Source of the DNA: Liolophura sinensis
Lineage: Eukaryota; Mollusca; Polyplacophora; Chitonida; Chitonidae
Reading direction: 5' to 3'
Length of the DNA: 64,000 nucleotides
Assembly (NCBI RefSeq): GCF_032854445.1
Contig: NC_088295.1
Location: forward strand, 11,271,385 to 11,335,384
The position numbers and the translations under genes were made by a program. Every line of letters starts with the position of its first letter. The first letter of the stretch is position 1. The notes below the pieces were generated by a model. The model was not told the DNA's origin and made no database searches. It saw only the letters and a program-made list of their open reading frames with translations. Positions 51,301 through 60,300 of the stretch are shown here, piece by piece.

Positions 51301-54300
51301 TGACGGCATCTTTTTCGTTCAGTCGAGAACACTTCTTACAATTCTTAAGCAGTACGGTATGTTATACACATAATTCAGACCAAGGTGTTGCAGGTCAATG
51401 GTACAACATAAGCTAAAAAGAAAACGCTTGCGGAAGAAGCCATAACACAGGAATAACACAGGTATAGCTTATTCTGGGTACATCTTTGCGGTTACACAAC
51501 AGTCCGCATGCACAACGCCGGTGAAACTGTTTTGACGTTTGTATCATGCGGCGATATGCATGTTGAGGAAATGGCTTATTCCATACGCCAGATTTGCTAG
51601 TGAAACATTATACGTATACCAGAGAGTAGGTTTAATAAGGCCGATTTTGTGTCCTGTAAAATGGGAGCGGCAAGGCTCCAAATGACGTTAAAATTCTCTT
51701 GAAAATGTTTTCGTAAATGAATTGATAAATTGATGAAGTTAAAGATAATCCTCTCCATCCAGGCAGGATTTTTGCAGAAGAAGCACCTTCTGACCACCAC
51801 ATTAAAATTTATTCATTTGATTATTGTTTAACCCCATATTCAAGAATATGGCGCACAGTTTCCTGGATTGAAGACACGCGGGTGTCTGGGGGAAACCATC
51901 CTATTTGATAAGCTAACGAAGAGCCTTCTCTTGTGTGACATTCAGACATGCACTCCGTATGTGGTGGAAGATAAGCCGCCTACGACCAACTTTAGACTGA
52001 GTAAACAGCCTTAAAAACACCATCGGCCATTTATTGTCACCAATGTCCCACGCACATTAGATGACAAAAGATTCCACGCCGGAGTTGAACCCTCAACTTG
52101 TGTGTCCTAGACATTAAGAGACAATCGTATTAACCAGTCGGCCCAAGACGAGCTCCTTACATGAATTACCACATTCAGTTGTGTTTCAGATTATATGGAG
52201 GTATCAGTCTGGGGCCACTTCAAAACTTCAAAAATCAACTGATTATCAAAATGATATGTTTTTTATTGTAAACGACGTCGTCTTATGGACCTAGAACCTA
52301 GAAACCTAGAAAACGACTTTTACGAAAAAATTTACGAGAAATATGACATAAGAAGTTTTGAGGAAGTGGACTCTGTCAACCAATAAATGGAATAACGCAC
52401 CGCCATGGAATACTTATAATTCTATGTATAGTTAGGCAATGAATAGCTACACTTCTTTATATACATAACTATGCCTAGAATAACCTAAATTCTAACATAC
52501 TTTCAAAAACGTTAACACTGAAAGCAGTGGTGAGCGAATTGTGCTCAAATTGATAATCTATAAACAGTCGCCGTCCTCGTCATGGAGGCTGGGACGGTTC
52601 CATTTCGCTAAAAAAAATGGGGGGGGGGGTCTGGGTTGTGCTATCAGAACGCCTGTTTTCGTCAAAATTTGATAGTTCACATTTTCCGAGGACAAAGACG
52701 AAATGAATTAACATATAACTGGTCAGGCAGGTAGGTTTAAACGGGAATTATTTACGGTTACCGACACCATTTGGCCAACAGACACTTATCCCATGTATGA
52801 AAAAAGTGGCATCAAACAACAAGCATATGGGTGCTGTGGTAACGCCCTCTATGTGACCCACAGAGTTGTCCCCCTTGATTGACCTCTCTTTGACTCTACC
52901 TTCCCAGCCTACATACGCATGTCATTAACTCTGCGTAAATCAGTGTCAGCCAGGGCTATCTAAGGGGCCGAGAGCATATATAATATATATGTGAGTATAT
53001 AAATTCACCACGTTGGCGTCGCCGGTATAAATCGGAGCGGAAACCTCCTGTTTGCGCGATGGCTGGAACTTTGAAAGCCCATCGTCATCGGCTCTGTATA
53101 TCTGCAGTCCAGCAACCAAAGCCCTTTGGCTGTGTCGTTTCAACCTCCGAGTGAAGTCTGGTGTCCTTTATCATCTACGAGAGAGCCCTCCCACATTTAG
53201 ACTTTGTCTTGTGGTCCTGAAATCCTTACGTGGTGAAGTATTCCATCTATGTCATGATGTGAGGCCACCCGGGATAACAGAACACACTACAGAGGTTAAA
53301 ACAATCATTCCTGTGGCACCATATGGCTGCAGACTGCAGGTACCAGTCCTGTACAGCATGCAGCCGAAACAAAAAATCCAGTGTTCACCCAAAGGGTCTC
53401 TTGAAATCTTACCATGCAGGATACCCAATGGAGCGTGTCACATTTTGACATTCTTGGTTCATTCAATTCCAGTGAAAACGTGACTGTGTTGATGATAACT
53501 GATCAGTTCAGTAAATGGGTTGAGATGGCAGCATTGCCAGAGCAAACAGCAGTACAGGTAGCAGAGAAGTTTTTGATTCATTTCGTTGTGACGTTTCTCT
53601 GTCTTCTGGAAGTCCATAATGGGTAGGAACTTTCATAGTAATTTGTTTCATGCTTCCTGTGATGTCTTACAGATTACCAAAACAACGACAACACCATACT
53701 ATCCGTCTTCAAACGGTCAAATTGAACGTTACAATAGAATTGTTCTGCATATGATACGGGGCTACATAGAAGGGAAGAACAAACCCTGGGGTGGTGATGT
53801 GCCACTTCTTGCAGTGGCACTCCATTCCGTGGTTAACCGTCAAACCGGTTATTCGCCCAACCAGGCCATGCTAGAAAGGTAGGTCATCCAACCTGTTGAC
53901 CTGCTTCTAGGTACAACAGAGAACAACCTACCACAGTGCGCTGTTGATGATTGGGGGAAACACCTCAACATAGTTTTACCGGAAATACGTAGCCTTGCTC
54001 GTGACCATATTAAGCAAATCCAACTTCGCGAGATTACGACGTGAAAGTGGTTGAAAAGACACTGTCTTGAAAAGAGATTCATTCACTGTCGTTGGTCAGA
54101 GTGCTGAACTTCGTCCGATGTAGATTTATCCCTATGTGGTTACTGAATGTACCCGTAAGTTGTACACATTAGGTAATCAGAAGGACAGAAATATCATACA
54201 CCATGACAAGCTTAAACCTTGCAGAGATCGCGTGTTTCCATTCGCTGCGTCATCACATATTGACATCTCAAACATCTGGCAATGTTAAATCTCTCTGTCA

Positions 54301-57300
54301 GCAACCTGAGAATGGTCGCGGGTTTCCCCCGGACTCTGCCCGGTTTCCTCCCACCATAATGCTGGCCGCCGTCGTGTAAGTGAAATATTCTTGAGTACAG
54401 CGTAAAACACCAATCAAATAATAAATAAATAAATGTTAAATCTTGGCGTGATGAGGCATCTTCTATTTCTCCTGCTGAGAATGAGGGCCATTCACTGCCG
54501 TTCACGCCTTCTTCAAATACACCGAATCATGCCGATACTAGTACTGCCTCTAATCCAGACTCTTTTGTGGACGACACCCCTCTACCTGGTCATTCAGAGA
54601 CGGTTACCGACGCTGTCATTTCTGATTCAGGCACCTCTGCCAACTATCACACAACGATCATGTAAAGCATCAGTCCGTTACCACACGGCGTGGCGGAAAA
54701 ATCGAGCCACCCAACCGCTTCTCTGACTGATTGTAGAGAACACTTCTACATAGTATTTTTTATCCTTTATTCTTTTTTTTTGTCCTTCATTTTTAGATGG
54801 ATGACTTGAATCTAGACGAGTCCAACTTTGTCCCAAATATGTTCGGGAACATCTGAGCCAAGTTCTGGAAATCAACCATCATGGAATGACTTGATTGTAC
54901 TGGATGAGACCTGGAGTGATGCAGACTGTGATAAGGTCGCATCCACGTTAGTCCCACAGCAAATAGGCCCCAAGAAGAAGGTAAAACCGTGCACGTTATT
55001 TGAAGCCAAAACAGCTCATTTAAAAAAGCACGTAGTGAGAACCCACCTCCCTTGCTTTCTTTCTTCTTCCACGGCATGCTGGGCATGCAGACAAGAAGAA
55101 GCCGGCCCTGTTTCACATTGGCGAAGCATATGGACAAGCCTAAGCATGCATTTGGAGCACGATTCACAGATTCAAAATTGCGTCACTGGTGCCTCATGAT
55201 TACAAATATGTTGGAGTTTCTGTGGAAACACGAACTCGTATCCTTTGTCATCAACAGAAATCTATTCCCTCCAACATGACCGTTCCAACATCCAGTTCAC
55301 CAATAGCGCAAGGATTGTTCTATAGATCTACAGTAGGCATCAGACGGGGAATAGCGTCAAACCAGAGCTATTCGGTATCAGCCCTCTCACCATATTATCT
55401 CGCTCATATATTGGGTTGCTCTGTCTAATCTGTTGATGCTCTTAAATGCTCCAACCAGGCATTCATTCGCACAACTTTTCGCAGAGGAGAGCCGCATTAA
55501 CGCCCCATAATCCTTACACGAGAGCTGACAATTTACACATTTCCATCTTAGCAAACTCCTTTCCATCACGGGGCCTAGATTTTACAACGGCGTGCAAATG
55601 CTCCCCACGATGTGTAAATCCAGGCAAGTGCAAGCGAGACAAAGTAGGTGGACAACTGCTCTTTCCACGTAAAGATTTGCCATTAGCTGTCAAACATCAT
55701 AAAGCTATTTTTCTACATTGCAGGGATATTACAGAGACGATGGAAGAAGCGACAAAGACAGATCTAAACCGGACTCTTCTGGAAACCGATCCCCCATATC
55801 TATCAACCCCATCTTACGGTGCCATTAACATGAACGTTACCCACAAAATAGCAACACTGAGAAACATTCCGTTCTCTGTTCTGTTACAAGCAGCCAACAT
55901 CAATGCAAAGTCACTATACAAATGGCAACAATAAGATTCTAGATGCTTCCCAGGGGAGATTCTTCGCTTCCCTCGGGTTCATTTTGTGTTTATAAAATTC
56001 CGACATCAAGCAGCCATTATTACCTTCACATCAGTGTTCCTTTGTTTTCTTTTTTCTTGGGGATCTTTGTTTTGCCTACTCCCTGTGCGGTCAGACGCCC
56101 ACAGGATAGGCTATCAGTGTGCTGTGCATATGTTGGAGCATTTTTGCGTAATCGTTCTTTCTTTCACAGTTGTTCGTATAGACCACATGCAGACCTTTTA
56201 CAGGAAGGGGAGGGATGTGGTGACGACCTCTATGTGACCCATAGAGCTGTCGCCCTTGATTGGCCTCTCTTTGACTCAACCTCCCCAACCTACATACGTG
56301 TGTCATTACCTCAGCGTAGGTTAGTGTCACCCAGGGATATCTAAGGGGCTGAGAGCAACCTGGTGAGTATATAAATTCACCACAGTACTATATCTGGATA
56401 AGCGCGTAACCCCTCCTAAAGTGGCGGATTGTTGGTATTACAAGCAAGCGATGGGAGTTAACACCTTGTGCTCGATGATGGCAGATATCTCCCGCGATAC
56501 AGGACTCAGTCGGTGGTACCCAAACCACTATCTCCGCGCCACTGCAGGCGTGCAGCCACTGTTCTGAATTACGCTGGTGTTGGAATAGAGGAGATAAATG
56601 TAACTGGCCACCCGAACGTGTCCAGCCTGGGGAGTTTCATACAGCTAGAGGCTGTCGGAAGAACAACAAGATCTTTGAGCAGTGTTTTACACTTAGCCCG
56701 GTTTTTCCTTCCAGTCGTCGGATGCGTCTGTGACTTGTGTCAGTGCGCCTGTCTCCATACCTACCGTCACCCAGACATAGAGTGTGACCCGAGTTGAAGA
56801 AGTTAGTGTGTGGAAATCGGCTCCACATGGTCTTCAAATTCTCGGCAATGTGACCATCTTAGGAAGCACCCTCCATTTAAGCTTCCACTGAAGTACGAGT
56901 TTCACCAGGAAATAAATCGTTTACTTCTGACAGTTTTTTTTATTAGTTTGACTTAATCCATCATTCCTCTGTCGTCGCAAAACTGTGATGTTCAAATTTA
57001 GAGCTCGAACTTACATGGAGAGGTGCTGGCGGGAAGTGTGCATTTTCGGGTTAATAACTGTTACGTGTCTCGCTCAGAATGAATATTTTATTTCCCACCC
57101 ATTCCATTGGCATGGACTTGTCCAAAATCACAACAAAACAACATAGGCCTTATATCCTAACAAAAAGGGGAGAGCGATTGTTTAAGTATTATTTTTCCTT
57201 CTAATGGCTCCATTGTTTCATAATGGTATGTTAGAGGCCTGCGGCTCCTCGTTCTCAAAACAGTGGACAACTCCCGTCTGCTGTGCATTATCTTGGTAAT

Positions 57301-60300
57301 TTGAGCATGACAAACTACGCTTTATGTTTTTAACCACAGTATAGTTATTCCTCATTTTTCTGCATTCTGAGTGAGAAAATTAATACTCCATACAAGCCAT
57401 GATTTCAGTGTGCTATGAATTGGGTCTACATTTTAACATGAAGATAAGTTCGTCACGCACGAAATGACTGAGACCAAGAATCTAACGAGTCGAAAACCAC
57501 ACAACTAAAAGAAAATCATTAATAATGCATTTCAACAGGAACGTTAATGACATGTGACGTCCTAATCAAACAACAAACTCTTTTTTGTTTTCACTGAACA
57601 GATGATACGCGTGCTGAGATTGAATTCATAATTCGCCGTAAATGTACTATGTATGCTAGATAGCTGGTTTATCGTTAATTGTATCGTCATTTTCGCGTTC
57701 CTAATGGATCAATAATTTATATCCATATTCGGTGCCCTTATATTAACTCTGCTGAAATGTAGTCCACAAACACTTTCAGTTACCTCCATGAGAGAAGAGT
57801 CTAGCTGTTAAATGTGCTTGCTTTTCAATGGTTATGACGCACGAGGCTTACACGGGAAACTTCCCTTTCTCTCACTACTTGTGGAGCCAGTGTAACAACA
57901 AGTGGTTGACGAACCTCGTGTGACTCCACAGTCTAACGAACGTTGAAGACCACTTGTCTTTCACTTATAGGCTATGGTGTGCATACCTGTACGTCACATG
58001 TGGAAACGTTTCACAGTTATTTGCCAAAGGTGGGTGGTTTTCCCCGTGCACTCTGTATTCCCCCATCCGCACTAATGACCGCCACAGCATAAATGAAAGA
58101 CTTTTAACTTTGGCGTTTAACAACAATCAAATAAATAAAAAAACACTCCAAGTTTTAAAAAAAAATATGTACACAACCGTTTTCAAAGAAAAAGAAATCA
58201 TATATTGTACGCGATGGAAGCCTTTACAGTTATTTCCACGTGTATTAGTTTCCGTTACCATTGATAGGTATTGCTGGGGAATAATATCAGGTCGTCCATG
58301 ATTTTTTTCATTGTTTTTCCTTTGCTTGAACATGCATGGCTATAAGCTTTTTACGCAGCTAACTAAAAACGTGTCCAAGCGGTGTTGGTGGGAACCAAGA
58401 TGATACCGGACACTTTTTACTCCGTTCATCCTAAACCTTTGGAACTTTAGACTGTGTAAGCATCCATGCCTGTTACATCAGTAAAGTGCTTTCATGAACA
58501 GTTGGAGTCCCGACAGAGATATCGATGTTGGTATTTCACCTGGAAACTATTCACGGACTATAAGTTGTAAAATGTCATGCCTAGAATGTTGACTATCTCT
58601 CCTGTTTTACTGAAAACTGATGACTGCTTCTCTATTATATGTTACTACCTCGATTTGATATTTATATAATTATTTTTCACATATTCCTTTGATTTACAAA
58701 TGTCAGACTTGGCGCACAGACATGGTATTATGTCCCTGAATGGAGAGGCCTTCATCCGGGGATATAAATTCTACTCGCCAGTGTACGCTATCTGTCGTCT
58801 GTTATGAACCACAATGTCATCTCTCGTCTGTTATAAACCACGATGTTATCTCTCGTCTGTTATGAACCACTACGTTCCCTGTCGTCTGTTATGAACCACC
58901 ATGTTACCTCTCGTCATTTATTTGCCACTATGTTATCTCTCGTCTGTTATGAACCACTACGTTATCTATCGTTCGTTATGAACCACTATGTTACCTCTCG
59001 TCTGTTATGTCCCACTATATTTTCTCTTGTGGGTTATAAACCATTATCTTATTTTCCGTCTGTTATGAACCACTACGTTATCTCCCCTCCACAATGAACC
59101 ACTTTGTTACCTCTCGTCTGTTATAAACCACTGCTTTGTCTATCGTGTTTTATGAACCAGCATGTTACCTCTCGTCTTTTATGTACCACTATATTATCTC
59201 TCATGTGTTATGAACCACTATTTTATTTCCCGTCTGTTATGAACCACTACGTTACCTCCCGTCGGCTATGAACCACTATGTTACCTCTCGTCATTTATGA
59301 ACCACTATCTTATCTATCGTCGGTTATGAACCACCATCTTATCTCCCGTCTGCTATGAACTAATATGTTATCTCTCGTCTGTTATGAACCAATGTCTTAT
59401 GTATCGTTTGTTATGAACCACCATCTTACCTCCCGTCTGTTATGAACCACCACGTTATCTCACGTCTGTTATGAACCACTATGTTATCTCTCGTTTTGTT
59501 ATGAACCAGTATCTTATCTATCGGCTGTTATGAACCACCACCTTATCTCCCGTCTGTTATGAACCACTATGTTATCTCTTGTCTGTTATGAACCAATATC
59601 TTATCTATCGTTTGTTATGAACCACCATCTTATCTCTCGTCTGTTATAAATCATTATCTTATCTATCGTCTGTTATGAACCCCTGTTTTATCAACCGTCT
59701 GTAATGAAGCACTATCTTATCTATCGTCTGTTATGAACCACTGTTATCTCCCGTCTGTTATGAACCGTTGTTATCTCCCGTCTGTTATGAGCTACTATAT
59801 ATTATCTCTCTCATGTAGAGAACTCGTATGTTATCTCTCGTCTGCTATGAACACCTACATGTATCTCTAAACTAGTCTGTTAAGAACAACAGCGTTTTCA
59901 CTCACCTCTGGGGCAGCTGTCCGTGACCCGGTAGATGCAGTACGTCCCCATCATCCAGTCCACGCTCCTCTCAGGCTCCGATTCAGCATCAGAACTCCGC
60001 TCACGTACACAAAAGTTGTGGAGGAAACTGTGCGGTTCGTAAGGTCCCATATAGTTATAGTGATATCTCCAGAAGGTGTCCCTAGCAGCCAAACTTGTGT
60101 ATTTCTCTTCAAGAAACAAACTGACCCCGCCAGTAGTCCAGTTGACACCCCCTGGGCAGCCAAATGCTGACATCGGTAAGCCGTAACTTCCTGATGGCCA
60201 CAAAACTTCGTCTTCAGATAAAACTAGAAGGAAGAAAAAACATGATTAACTATGTCAAGCTGTAAGTCTTGGGTATAAATCAAGACTAAGACTAATCAGG

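Larger units (their letters stand above)
52835..56383 (+). mobile_element. Decayed LTR retroelement, Ty3/gypsy-like (3.5 kb)
   Basis: Two direct repeats of about 170-177 bp (52835-53011 and 56216-56383), both starting TGTGGT, bracket 3.2 kb. Just before the right one lies a purine tract AGGAAGGGGAGGGA, as expected for plus-strand priming. Inside are a broken integrase (53395-53960) and a TatD-like ORF (54820-55934). No gag, protease or reverse transcriptase was found, so the element is internally deleted. It lies on the + strand inside the receptor's ApeC intron. The two repeats differ at many sites, so the insertion is old. Confidence 0.8.
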
